A stretch of DNA of 64,000 bases from Actinomyces vulturis. Its GTDB lineage: Bacteria; Actinomycetota; Actinomycetes; Actinomycetales; Actinomycetaceae. The position numbers and the translations under genes are program-made. The stretch covers positions 62,001-126,000 of the forward strand of contig NZ_KV700386.1 of the NCBI RefSeq assembly GCF_001687305.1, read 5' to 3'. Under the pieces are notes generated by a model. It had not been told where the DNA came from. It worked only from the letters and a program-made list of their open reading frames with translations, and did no database searches. Of the stretch, positions 25,697 to 34,838 are shown in pieces. Numbering within the stretch: the first letter of the stretch is position 1; each line of letters starts with the position of its first letter.

Positions 25697-28252
25697 TTAC
25701 TCCGTTATCCGCTCAAGAACACAGACAGGGCTGGAATCCATTAAAACAGCCAGCGGGACATCCCCGCCGTCAACGTAAACATCGGTTGCATGCTGAAAGC
25801 CCAGTCCTACACTTGCGCCCACAACAACTCGCCACTGGCCATCAGGAAGGACAACTCTATGGTCTTGCCATCCATGTACCTCATCCAGGCGTTTGGACAG
25901 GCGTTCAATGATGACCACCACATCAGCCTGACCATCTCGGGTGCGTGCATAGGAGAAGGCATGAGATGTAGTGACCGGAAGAGCAACGTAACCTGAACGA
26001 GACCCTACAAAAGTTTCGCAGCGGCGAGCCCGCAATCGAACCAATGCAGCAGTGAGAGCCAATTTTTCTTCGTCAAGGGAGGATGGACGGTGAGACGAAT
26101 CCAACGCCTCCAACATGGAGGACAACTCCTGGAAATCCACGGCACGACGGTTATCCGGGTCTACGAGGGAAGTTCGCGTGATTTCACTGCCCTGGTAAAT
26201 GTCACTGACACCCACCCACGTCAACACCATCGCCTTGGCGCTAAGAACGATCGTGCGGACAGTCTTTTCAGTTAATTCAGCCCAGTCTTTCAGATGCTGA
26301 ATCACCTCATCATCGGTGAACACAGATTCAACTGCCTGACGCACAGAACGCTCAGCATCCTCATCAGGGGCAGTCCATGCGGTCCACATTTTCTGCTCAC
26401 GAGCCGCCTTAATGAAGTACTCACTTAAGCGATCAGGAGTCATAGGATCGAGGGAATCAGGAGCCCACGTGCCCACAAGAGTCTGAACCATTAGATTGAT
26501 ACTGCGGCCACTGACAGCAGGACTCAGGCCGTGGTCACGAAGTGCCTGGGCAAGAGCGCGAGCCACCGGAATCCATTGAGGTCCAAACGAGGACAATGCA
26601 TTAATGCGGGCGCGGACATCTTCACCGCGCTTCGTATCGTGAGTCGATGACGTAGCCATGGTGGCAGGCCATGCGAGTCCTATCGATTTTGCCCACGTAT
26701 GGGCTTCATCGCTCATGAGAGCGAAGCCTTCTGGTTCTCCGCCCACTTCGGTTAAAGAGCACAGATGGGTCCAGCGGTAAAAGGCTGTATCTTCCACACC
26801 CTTGGCGGTGACCGCACCACAAACCTGTTGGAAACGAATTACTGCCTCAGTACGGCTGGGCATATCCATGAGGCCCTCAGAGCCCACGGCTTGTCCCAAA
26901 AGCAGATCTACTACTACGTCGAGCGTGGACCACCTATCCTCATCGAGATGAGCGCGGGCACGCTCCGCATCAGCAGAAAGGAGGCGAACGGCGTCGGTAG
27001 GCGCATCCTGGCTCGGAAGCACGTAAGCGCGGTAACGCCGGGCAGCAACTAACAACTCCACCAAGCAGGCGCGCACGTCACGTACCGTATGGTCACGTAG
27101 ACGCACATCCGCACTCATCGCGTCATGAAGAAGGCCAGCTAAGCGGTCCACCTCGGCGGACAAAGATGAGGAAATCACCTCACGCTTAGCATCATCGACC
27201 ACGGATTCATAGTCAATAGGAGCGTCACCAGCGATCTCATTCATCACTGCACCCAGGTGCAGGGCACCCGCAGGATCGCAGTGAAGTTGGTCAATACGCC
27301 AGGACACGTCATAGCCAGTAGTTCCAGCAACCGGCCATGATGATGGCAAAGACTCATGCGGAGCGAGAATCTTTTCGGCAGCAATCCAGAGGCCGCCTGT
27401 TGCCTCAGATAAACGCTCCATGTAGCCAGCCGGATCAGCAAGACCATCAGGATGATCTACACGTAATGCATCAATATGGCCACTGTTCACCAACTCAAGA
27501 ATGAGAGCGTGGGTGGCGTTGAAAACTTCAGGAATTTCTACTCGGATAGCGGCGAGCGACCCCACATCGAAGAAGCGACGGTAGTTCAGTTCCTCATCGC
27601 CCACTTTCCAGTACGCCAGACGGTAATGCTGCTTATCCACCAGCACATGAATTGGCAACGATTCCGTCCCAGGAGCAACTGGGAACACATGGTCAAAGTA
27701 GCGTAGAACCCACTGTTCTTCACCATTCTCAGAAGGAATACTTCGGCGTTCAAGAACCAATTCTTCGCGAGCCAGTACATCCCCCAAACGATCTCCGAGG
27801 ATCGGCATGAGAAGCGGCTCATCGAGGCTTAAATCAAACCAGTTCGCGTAGGGACTCTCAGGGCCTAAACGCATCACAGACCACAGCGCACGGTTGTGCC
27901 AGGCTGGGGTAGGAACAGCCATGTGGTTGGGGACAATATCCACCACCACGCCAAGACCACGTTTATGAGCATCGTCGCATAAGGCTTCGAGCGCTTTACG
28001 CCCACCAATCGACTCACTAATGCGCGAATGGTCCACTACGTCATAGCCATGCATGGAGCCCGGTGCGGCCTGAAGCACGGGGGAGAGGTAGATATCCGTA
28101 ATCCCCAGCGCGGTCAGATACGGCAATACTTTCTGTGCATCAGCACAAGTGAAATCTGCATTTAACTGCAGTCGGTACATAGTAACAGGAGTACGTTTCC
28201 CTGGGGCAGGAACGTGCCCCGACCATGGTGCATAGACCGGCTGAGTGGTCAT
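25697..28252 (-). CDS. treY: Malto-oligosyltrehalose synthase
   Basis: GH13 intramolecular transglucosylase that turns the reducing-end alpha-1,4 bond of a maltodextrin into an alpha,alpha-1,1 bond. Features are the start of the barrel TYRLQLNADFTC-like (MYRLQLNADFTCADAQKVLPYL), DIYLSPVLQAAPGSMHGYDV, VVDIVPNHMAV, IDALRVDHPDGLADP with the nucleophile Asp and IAAEKILAPHE with the acid Glu. TreY-specific segments include TAKGVEDTAFYRW and SSTHDTKRGEDVRAR. The 851 residues exceed many TreY proteins slightly. AGGAGAA, inside the end of glgX, precedes the ATG, and the gap from glgX is 3 bp, so translation is coupled. It supplies TreZ. Confidence 0.95.
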   Translation of the reverse strand: MTTQPVYAPWSGHVPAPGKRTPVTMYRLQLNADFTCADAQKVLPYLTALGITDIYLSPVLQAAPGSMHGYDVVDHSRISESIGGRKALEALCDDAHKRGLGVVVDIVPNHMAVPTPAWHNRALWSVMRLGPESPYANWFDLSLDEPLLMPILGDRLGDVLAREELVLERRSIPSENGEEQWVLRYFDHVFPVAPGTESLPIHVLVDKQHYRLAYWKVGDEELNYRRFFDVGSLAAIRVEIPEVFNATHALILELVNSGHIDALRVDHPDGLADPAGYMERLSEATGGLWIAAEKILAPHESLPSSWPVAGTTGYDVSWRIDQLHCDPAGALHLGAVMNEIAGDAPIDYESVVDDAKREVISSSLSAEVDRLAGLLHDAMSADVRLRDHTVRDVRACLVELLVAARRYRAYVLPSQDAPTDAVRLLSADAERARAHLDEDRWSTLDVVVDLLLGQAVGSEGLMDMPSRTEAVIRFQQVCGAVTAKGVEDTAFYRWTHLCSLTEVGGEPEGFALMSDEAHTWAKSIGLAWPATMATSSTHDTKRGEDVRARINALSSFGPQWIPVARALAQALRDHGLSPAVSGRSINLMVQTLVGTWAPDSLDPMTPDRLSEYFIKAAREQKMWTAWTAPDEDAERSVRQAVESVFTDDEVIQHLKDWAELTEKTVRTIVLSAKAMVLTWVGVSDIYQGSEITRTSLVDPDNRRAVDFQELSSMLEALDSSHRPSSLDEEKLALTAALVRLRARRCETFVGSRSGYVALPVTTSHAFSYARTRDGQADVVVIIERLSKRLDEVHGWQDHRVVLPDGQWRVVVGASVGLGFQHATDVYVDGGDVPLAVLMDSSPVCVLERITE

Positions 28253-28255
28253 GAT

Positions 28256-30544
28256 TTAGTTCTCCTGAACTGACTCCTGGCTGATGACACTGACAGGCTC
28301 ATGGACAGGACTGTCAGCATCGTGATGCTCCTGATTGACACCAATTTCCGTGGGGTCAACTTCATTGAGGTCTTGCTTGGTCATGTCCTTGGCTGGAACC
28401 GTCATCGATTCGCTGGGTTCAAGGTCAGGAACTGAGGGCGTGGTTAAGAAGACCATGGACCGAGCCTGGGCTTTGATTTCATCTCCAGAAGTGAAAGATG
28501 TTTCTTGCCCGCCATCAAGAGATGTGGTCAGAGCCAAGGTCCAGGTCCGCTCTACACGGGTGGAAGGAATGGTGAAGATGATGTCATTTTCTGAGGCATT
28601 AATGAGGACAAGGAAAGAATCATCAACGATCTTTTCTCCGCGATCACCAGGCTCACTAATGGCATCGCCATTGAGGAAAACCATCATGGCGCGGGCATAC
28701 CATGTGTCCCAATCTGCATCGGTCATGCGCTCACCGGTGGGGCGCAACCATTCAATCTCACCCAGGCGAGACTCACCCCCGTGAGCAGCCTCGCCACCAA
28801 AGAAGCGACGTCGGCGCAGCACAGGATGATTGCGGCGCAGATGCATCATCTTGCGGGTGAAGTCCAACAAGGACTCACTTTCAGGACTCAGTGACCAGTC
28901 CACCCACGCGATCTCATTGTCCTGGCAATAGACGTTGTTATTACCACCCTGGGTACGACCCAATTCATCACCATGACAGATCATCGGAACGCCCTGGCTA
29001 AAGAGGATAGTGGCTAAGAAGTTACGAATCTGCCGCTGGCGTAGTTCGAGCACTGCAACATCATCCGTGGGGCCTTCAGCGCCACAGTTCCATGAACGGT
29101 TATTGGATTCGCCATCTGCGCCGCCTTCACCATTAGCCTCATTGTGCTTGTGGTTGTAGGAGACCAGGTCAGCCATAGTGAAGCCATCGTGAGCGGTCAC
29201 GAAGTTCACACTGGCAACAGGGGTGCGACCTGAGTGCTGGTAGAGATCTGACGAACCGGTGATACGAGAAGCGAACTCGCCAAGGGTGGAGGGCTCGCCG
29301 CGCCAAAAATCACGGACAGTATCACGGTACTTACCGTTCCACTCACTCCACAAAGCAGGAAAACCGCCAACGTTGTAGCCACCATCACCAACATCCCATG
29401 GCTCAGCAATAAGTTTGACGCGAGAGAGGACCGGATCTTGATGGATGATGTCGAAGAAAGCACTGAGTTTATCGACTTCATGGAACTGGCGAGCCAACGT
29501 TGAGGCAAGATCGAAACGGAAACCGTCCACATGCATCTCGGTGACCCAGTAACGCAATGAATCCATAATCAACTGCAGCACTGCAGGCGAACGCATGAGA
29601 AGGGAATTGCCGGTACCGGTGGTATCGAAGTAGTGGGCCTGATCGCCGTCGACAAGACGGTAGTAGGAGGCGTTATCAATGCCACGGAAGGAAAGAGTGG
29701 GGCCCATATGGTTCCCCTCAGCAGTGTGGTTGTACACCACGTCAAGAATGACCTCGATATCGGCTTCGTGGAAAGCCTTGACCATAGCCTTGAACTCTTG
29801 GACCTGCTGGCCCTGAGAACATGACAGTGCGTAACCGTTGTGAGGAGCAAAGAAACCAATGGTGTTATAACCCCAGTAGTTCGACAGCCCTTTTTCTTGC
29901 AGATGTGTGTCATTGACGAACTGGTGCACCGGCATCAGCTCGATAGCGGTGACTCCCAGTTCCTTGAGATGATTAATGACAGCGGGCTGAGCCAGCCCAG
30001 AATAGGTGCCACGTAGTTCCTCAGGAATCAGCGGATTTAACTGAGTCATGCCTTTGACATGCGCCTCATAGATGATGGTTTCGTGATACTGGTGAGCAGG
30101 GGGACGGTCATGACCCCAATCAAAATAGGGACTGGTCACTACACAACGCATGGTGGCTTGTGCTGAGTCCGTCTCATTACGCTGTGAAGGATCAGCGAAA
30201 CTGTAGGAATAGAGAGACTCTGAAGGTTCAACCTGGCCTGTGATGGCTTTGGCGTAGGGATCAAGGAGCAATTTTGAGGGGTCACAGCGGTGACCAGATG
30301 CAGGATCGTAAGGGCCGTGGACACGATAACCGTAATGCTGCCCAGGGCGGACAGACGGAAGATAGGCGTGCCAAACGTCACCATCAACTTCGGTGAGGGG
30401 AACACGTGTCTCTTCTCCGCTTTCATCGAAAAGACACAGTTCCACCGAGGTGGCTGCGCTTGAAAAAAGAGCGAAGTTCGTGCCAGCGCCATCAAAAGTA
30501 GCGCCGAGGGGTGCGGGTTCTCCAGGCCAAATCTGCATACCCAC
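28256..30544 (-). CDS. glgX: Glycogen debranching enzyme
   Basis: GH13/CBM48 isoamylase-type enzyme that hydrolyses alpha-1,6 branches left after phosphorylase action. It starts WPGEPAPLGATFDGAGTNFALFS, the CBM48 part. The barrel has DVVYNHTAEGNHMGPT, VDGFRFDLASTLAR with the nucleophile Asp, KLIAEPWDVG with the acid Glu and NFVTAHDGFTM. The 762 residues exceed the usual 700-720 because of an acidic, Pro/Ser/Glu-rich tail of about 55 residues after VFLTTPSVPDLEP. The start may be GTG 30544 or ATG 30538; neither has a ribosome binding site. It is the first gene of glgX-treY-treZ and makes linear maltodextrins for TreY. Confidence 0.95.
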   Translation of the reverse strand: MGMQIWPGEPAPLGATFDGAGTNFALFSSAATSVELCLFDESGEETRVPLTEVDGDVWHAYLPSVRPGQHYGYRVHGPYDPASGHRCDPSKLLLDPYAKAITGQVEPSESLYSYSFADPSQRNETDSAQATMRCVVTSPYFDWGHDRPPAHQYHETIIYEAHVKGMTQLNPLIPEELRGTYSGLAQPAVINHLKELGVTAIELMPVHQFVNDTHLQEKGLSNYWGYNTIGFFAPHNGYALSCSQGQQVQEFKAMVKAFHEADIEVILDVVYNHTAEGNHMGPTLSFRGIDNASYYRLVDGDQAHYFDTTGTGNSLLMRSPAVLQLIMDSLRYWVTEMHVDGFRFDLASTLARQFHEVDKLSAFFDIIHQDPVLSRVKLIAEPWDVGDGGYNVGGFPALWSEWNGKYRDTVRDFWRGEPSTLGEFASRITGSSDLYQHSGRTPVASVNFVTAHDGFTMADLVSYNHKHNEANGEGGADGESNNRSWNCGAEGPTDDVAVLELRQRQIRNFLATILFSQGVPMICHGDELGRTQGGNNNVYCQDNEIAWVDWSLSPESESLLDFTRKMMHLRRNHPVLRRRRFFGGEAAHGGESRLGEIEWLRPTGERMTDADWDTWYARAMMVFLNGDAISEPGDRGEKIVDDSFLVLINASENDIIFTIPSTRVERTWTLALTTSLDGGQETSFTSGDEIKAQARSMVFLTTPSVPDLEPSESMTVPAKDMTKQDLNEVDPTEIGVNQEHHDADSPVHEPVSVISQESVQEN

Positions 30545-30657
30545 TACATTGCCATGTTTAGGTTACTCGCGGCAGGTAATAGCGATGAGAACATACGAAA
30601 CATCTCTATCCTTCACAAGAGCGTGAGCGAGGTCATGGTCAATTTGTCGTAGTCAGT

Positions 30658-30687
30658 TTGATGTTGGGCTAAAAAGTCTGCTAGTTT
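30658..30687 (+). promoter_or_regulatory. Candidate promoter of the tRNA pair
   Basis: TTGATG (30658-30663) and TAGTTT (30682-30687) are 18 bp apart, and the tRNA-Gly gene starts about 30 bp downstream. The fit to a vegetative promoter is fair. Confidence 0.4.
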
Positions 30688-30717
30688 TCTCTGCGCACCC
30701 GGAAACGGGAAAGCAAC

Positions 30718-30790
30718 GCGGATGTGGCTCAGTTGGTAGAGCATCACCTTGCCAAGGTGAGGGTCGCGGGTTCGAGTCCCGTCATCCGCT
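30718..30790 (+). tRNA. tRNA-Gly (GCC)
   Basis: 73-nt cloverleaf: acceptor GCGGATG pairs with CATCCGC, discriminator T. D arm GCTCAGTTGGTAGAGC. Anticodon stem CACCT/AGGTG with loop TGCCA, anticodon GCC. T arm GCGGGTTCGAGTCCCGT. CCA is not encoded. Confidence 0.97.
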
Positions 30791-30791
30791 C

Positions 30792-30863
30792 GGGCGATTG
30801 GCGCAGCGGGAGCGCGCTTCCCTGACACGGAAGAGGTCACTGGTTCGATCCCAGTATCGCCCA
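30792..30863 (+). tRNA. tRNA-Val (GAC)
   Basis: 72-nt cloverleaf: acceptor GGGCGAT pairs with ATCGCCC, discriminator A. D arm GCGCAGCGGGAGCGC. Anticodon stem CTTCC/GGAAG with loop CTGACAC, anticodon GAC. T arm ACTGGTTCGATCCCAGT. It follows tRNA-Gly by one base, so the two are cotranscribed. Confidence 0.97.
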
Positions 30864-30871
30864 CTCTCAAG

Positions 30872-30914
30872 CCGAGGTTTTCAATGATTAAAACCTCGGA
30901 TTTTTTATATTTTG
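30872..30914 (+). terminator. Rho-independent terminator of the tRNA operon
   Basis: CCGAGGTTTT (30872-30881) pairs with AAAACCTCGG (30890-30899) and is followed by ATTTTTTATATTTT. This is the most classical terminator in the window. Confidence 0.92.
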
Positions 30915-30948
30915 AACCCACTCTTTCTCGCAGTATTTACCGTCACAC

Positions 30949-30977
30949 TTGCGGTACAGTCTGATACGTCACTATAT
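30949..30977 (+). promoter_or_regulatory. Candidate putA promoter
   Basis: TTGCGG (30949-30954), a 17-bp spacer and CTATAT (30972-30977), about 85 bp before the putA ATG. The GTGGG...CCCAC dyad at 31001-31018 would lie just downstream of the expected transcription start. Confidence 0.45.
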
Positions 30978-31000
30978 CTTTGCTTAGATGCGAGACAAAA

Positions 31001-31018
31001 GTGGGACTTGTGGCCCAC
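31001..31018. promoter_or_regulatory. Inverted-repeat operator candidate before putA
   Basis: GTGGGACTTGTGGCCCAC has matching ends (GTGGG/CCCAC) and shares GTGGGACTT with the palindrome at 18048-18063 before pflB. It matches 11 of 14 core DosR-box positions. Its place after the -10 element suggests repression rather than activation. Confidence 0.3.
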
Positions 31019-31062
31019 AATAGTGAAGAACTCGCTCGATCAGTGCACGCAAGGAGGCCGCA

Positions 31063-34000
31063 ATGACCGATTACTCAGACGTGCCCAGCACCCACACTTG
31101 TCCAGATGACCTGTGGGAACTGGGACAGCGCGCTGTTGAACGTGCTCGAGGATGGGTTGATGAATCCGTTCATCAACCCACACCCCTGAGTGCCCAGTTA
31201 CTTTCCCGAGTGCTGGCAGACCCTGAAGGTTTGGACTTCACCACGCGTTTCGTTGACGACGTGGTGCGTCCCGTCGATCTTAAGGTTGCTGGTCAAGCAC
31301 TGCGCCGCCTGTCCATGCGACGCACTGATTTCCTTCCTGCCTACCTCGCCGCAGCTGTGAAGGCTGGCGGTGTTGGTTCACGTATCGCTCCTGAGGCTGC
31401 TGCTGCTATCGCACGACGTACCTTCCGTGAACTCGTCGGTGATCTGGTTGTTGATGCCACTGAAGACTCCCTTGGTCCGGCATTGGCGCGCCTGCGCGCC
31501 ACCGGTAATCGCCTTAACGTCAACCTGCTGGGTGAAGCCGTACTTGGTGAAGCGGAAGCAGAACGCCGTCTGGCTGATGTTGAACGGCTGGTTCGTCGTG
31601 AGGACGTTGATTACGTCTCCATCAAGGTCTCTGCAGTTACTGGCCCTCATAATCCCTGGGGCTTTAACGAAGTTGTCCAGCATGGCGTGGAACAACTCGC
31701 ACCGCTTTACCGCGTTGCTCGCGACAATAACACTTTCCTTAACCTCGATATGGAGGATTACAAAGACCTCCAACTCACCCTCGATGTGTTTATGCACATC
31801 CTTGATGAGCCCGATCTGAAGAACTACGAAGCCGGTATTGTGCTTCAGGCCTACCTGCCTGACACGATGGCTGCCATGCAGCGTCTTCAGGATTGGGCTG
31901 CAAAGCGTGTGGCCTCTGGCGGTTCACGCATTAAAGTCCGCTTGGTTAAAGGTGCCAACCTTGCTATGGAACGAGTCGATGCAGAAATTCACGGTTGGGA
32001 ATTGACCACCTGGCCCTCCAAACAGGCAACTGATACCAACTACAAGCGAGTACTTTCTTGGGCGCTGCGTCCCGAACGTACCAAGAATATTCGCCTGGGA
32101 GTAGCAGGTCAGAACCTCTTTGATGTGGCATTTGCCCGCGAACTATCCCTGGCACGTGGTGTGGCCGATGACGTGGAATTCGAAATGCTCTCCGGTATGG
32201 CCACTGGTCAAGCTGAAGTTGTTCGCCGTGACGTGGGCCACCTCCTGCTTTATGTCCCTGTGGTTAGCCCTTCTGAATTCGATGTGGCCATTGCTTACCT
32301 GGTACGTCGCCTTGAAGAAAACGCTATGCCTACAAACTTCATGAGCGGCGTGTTCGACTTGGCGAAGGATGACAACATTTTCAACCGCGAGCGCAACCGC
32401 TTCCTCGGCTCCCTGGCAGATGTGGATGAAGAAATTCCCGCGCCTAACCGCACTCAGGATCGAGCCAACGAAACCGCTGACGAAATCCGCGAAACCGTTC
32501 AACTCAACGGACAATGGCACTTCGAAAACACCGCTGACACTGACTTAGCTCTTCCTGCTAACCAGGCATGGGCACGCGAGATTGCCGATCGTATTGCTTC
32601 CTCCACCCTGGGAGTCGATGAGGTTGCTAAGGCGGAAGAAGACCTTTCCACCATTGAAGCCATCGACGAACTCGTTGATACCACGCGTAAGGCTGGGGAG
32701 AACTGGGCCAACAAACCGGCAAAAGAACGCTCCGCCATCATCCATGAGGCCGGAGTCAACCTCGGGCTCATGCGTGCTGCTCTCCTTGAGGTGGCTGCTT
32801 CTGAAGCAGGAAAGACCCTGGATCAGAGTGACCCCGAGGTCAGCGAAGCGATGGACTTCTGCCACTATTATGCTCAACGAGCGCTCGAACTTGAACGCCT
32901 TGACGGTGCGCGCTTCGTGCCCTCCAAACTTGTAGTGGTGGCATCCCCCTGGAACTTCCCCGTCGCTATCCCCACCGGTGGTGTGGCAGCAGCCCTTGCC
33001 GCAGGAAGTCCCGTGGTGCTCAAACCGGCCCCTCCCGTGCGTCGCTGCGCCATGGTACTTGCCCAAGCCTTCTGGGATGCAGGAGTTCCTCGTGACGTTC
33101 TTCGCGTAGCCCCCATTCCGGATTCTGATGTGTCCAAGCGACTCATTGTCCATCCTGACGTTGAACGCGTCATCCTTACTGGAGCCACCGACACGGCACA
33201 GTTGTTCCGTTCATGGCGTAAGGATTTGCCTCTCCTGGGCGAAACTTCTGGAAAAAACGCCATCATCGTCACTCCATCAGCAGATCCCGATCTTGCCGTC
33301 CGTGACGTGGTCGCCTCCGCTTTCGCCCACGCCGGTCAGAAGTGCTCGGCAGCATCCTTGCTCATCCTTGTGGCCAGTGCAGGACGCAGTTCTCGTATCG
33401 CCCGTCAACTGGTGGATGCCACCGCATCCTTGCGTATCGGTAAGCCTGAAGACCTCAGTGTCCAGGTTGGCCCCATGGTGATGGATGATGATCCCAAGGC
33501 CCGCCGCGGTCTGGAAGAACTCGGCCACGGGGAACATTGGGTCTTGCGCCCCAAATACCTGGGAGGAGGATTGTGGCGCCCTGGCATCCGTGCAGGCGTG
33601 ACCCCAGGTTCCGACTTCCACCACACTGAATACTTCGCACCCGTCCTGGGCGTGATGCGTGTGGACACTCTGGAAGAAGCTATCAATGTGGTCAACGACG
33701 TGGACTACGGCCTCACCAGTGGTCTGCACACCCTTGATGAGCGTGAGCTGGACGTTTGGCTTGAGAACATTGAAGCAGGCAACCTCTACGTCAACCGCTC
33801 CATCACCGGTGCAATCGTTCGCCGCCAGCCCTTTGGTGGCTGGAAGCGAAGCGCCATCGGATCGACCACCAAGGCCGGTGGCCCCAGTTATCTCCTCGGC
33901 CTTGGCCACATGGTTCGCGACGACGAGCACGGCCCCACCACCCACGGTGTGGCTCAGCCTGATCCGTTCGTTGACCAGATCCGTAGTGCATTGGCACCGC

Positions 34001-34578
34001 ACACCGATGATCTGGAACTGGCCTTCTTCGACCGTTCCATTGCCTCGGACTCTGTCATCTGGTCTAGCCACTACGGCCAGGCCATCGACGAGAGCAACCT
34101 CGCCTGCGAACGCAACATCCTGCGCTACCGCCCCATCGACGTGGTTGTCCGCGCCGAAGAAGGCGCCCATGTGGTTGACATCGCCCGCGTCATTGCTGCT
34201 GGTGTTCTTACTGATTCGCCCATGACACTGAGCGTCAATGATGCTTTGCCTATGGGCCTGAGCGCTGCAATGGAACAGGCTGACGTTGAGGTTATTGTCG
34301 AAAATGATTCCGCATGGCGCGCTCGCCTGGCTACGATGGTTAGTGACGGTGTACTCGGAGCCCGAGTCCGCGTCATCAGCGCCCGCGGTGCCGACTATGA
34401 AGAAGTCTGGGCGCGCACCTGCGACGCTACATCGGGAAGTCCTGATGTAGCTGTTTACGCAGCCGAAGTTACGAGTTGTGGCCGCGCAGAAATGCTGCCC
34501 TTCGTTCACGAGCAGTCCGTTGCTATTACTAACCACCGCTTCGGAACGCCATTTGATCTTGCACGCGACCTTATCTAA
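31063..34578 (+). CDS. putA: Bifunctional proline dehydrogenase / P5C dehydrogenase
   Basis: Oxidises proline to glutamate in two steps. The N-terminal part (about 60-440) is the FAD proline dehydrogenase barrel, with VDYVSIKVSAV, NLDMEDYKDLQLT and GSRIKVRLVKGANLAMERVDAE. The C-terminal part (about 540-1020) is the aldehyde dehydrogenase: SPWNFPVAIPTGGVAAALAAG, the Glu of LLGETSGKNAI, the catalytic Cys of HAGQKCSAASLL and NRSITGAIVRRQPFGGWKRS. The 1171 residues fit long bifunctional forms. There is no N-terminal ribbon-helix-helix domain, so it is not an autoregulating PutA. AAGGAGG lies 5 bases before the ATG. It is monocistronic, with a terminator at 34620. The product feeds glutamate to GlnA and the TCA cycle. 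Confidence 0.96.
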   Translation: MTDYSDVPSTHTCPDDLWELGQRAVERARGWVDESVHQPTPLSAQLLSRVLADPEGLDFTTRFVDDVVRPVDLKVAGQALRRLSMRRTDFLPAYLAAAVKAGGVGSRIAPEAAAAIARRTFRELVGDLVVDATEDSLGPALARLRATGNRLNVNLLGEAVLGEAEAERRLADVERLVRREDVDYVSIKVSAVTGPHNPWGFNEVVQHGVEQLAPLYRVARDNNTFLNLDMEDYKDLQLTLDVFMHILDEPDLKNYEAGIVLQAYLPDTMAAMQRLQDWAAKRVASGGSRIKVRLVKGANLAMERVDAEIHGWELTTWPSKQATDTNYKRVLSWALRPERTKNIRLGVAGQNLFDVAFARELSLARGVADDVEFEMLSGMATGQAEVVRRDVGHLLLYVPVVSPSEFDVAIAYLVRRLEENAMPTNFMSGVFDLAKDDNIFNRERNRFLGSLADVDEEIPAPNRTQDRANETADEIRETVQLNGQWHFENTADTDLALPANQAWAREIADRIASSTLGVDEVAKAEEDLSTIEAIDELVDTTRKAGENWANKPAKERSAIIHEAGVNLGLMRAALLEVAASEAGKTLDQSDPEVSEAMDFCHYYAQRALELERLDGARFVPSKLVVVASPWNFPVAIPTGGVAAALAAGSPVVLKPAPPVRRCAMVLAQAFWDAGVPRDVLRVAPIPDSDVSKRLIVHPDVERVILTGATDTAQLFRSWRKDLPLLGETSGKNAIIVTPSADPDLAVRDVVASAFAHAGQKCSAASLLILVASAGRSSRIARQLVDATASLRIGKPEDLSVQVGPMVMDDDPKARRGLEELGHGEHWVLRPKYLGGGLWRPGIRAGVTPGSDFHHTEYFAPVLGVMRVDTLEEAINVVNDVDYGLTSGLHTLDERELDVWLENIEAGNLYVNRSITGAIVRRQPFGGWKRSAIGSTTKAGGPSYLLGLGHMVRDDEHGPTTHGVAQPDPFVDQIRSALAPHTDDLELAFFDRSIASDSVIWSSHYGQAIDESNLACERNILRYRPIDVVVRAEEGAHVVDIARVIAAGVLTDSPMTLSVNDALPMGLSAAMEQADVEVIVENDSAWRARLATMVSDGVLGARVRVISARGADYEEVWARTCDATSGSPDVAVYAAEVTSCGRAEMLPFVHEQSVAITNHRFGTPFDLARDLI

Positions 34579-34619
34579 GGTCTACGCACTGAATCCACCG
34601 CACCTGACATGGTGCAGGG

Positions 34620-34648
34620 GGGGGCGGCCACACGATGTGGCCGCCCCC
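34620..34648 (+). terminator. Hairpin terminator of putA
   Basis: A perfect 13-bp stem (arms 34620-34632 and 34636-34648, core GGGGGCGGCCACA) with a 3-nt loop, about 40 bp after the putA stop. Confidence 0.8.
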
Positions 34649-34838
34649 TAACGTTTTCTGCGTAGTGTTCTCTTACGATTATGCGTTTTTTAGAGTAACT
34701 GTAAGGCTTGCCTTAGGACGAAGCACTCTTTCCATTTCCACACATCGTCTGCATATTCTTTGACACACTAGATGCGCAATTCGGCGGGAACACACCCGTC
34801 ATCGTTAGAGTGCGACGCGTTGAGGAGACGACATCACC

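Noticed and set aside
33277-34536. 419-codon minus-strand open frame opposite putA
   Set aside because: Antisense shadow; the plus strand encodes a clear aldehyde dehydrogenase domain.
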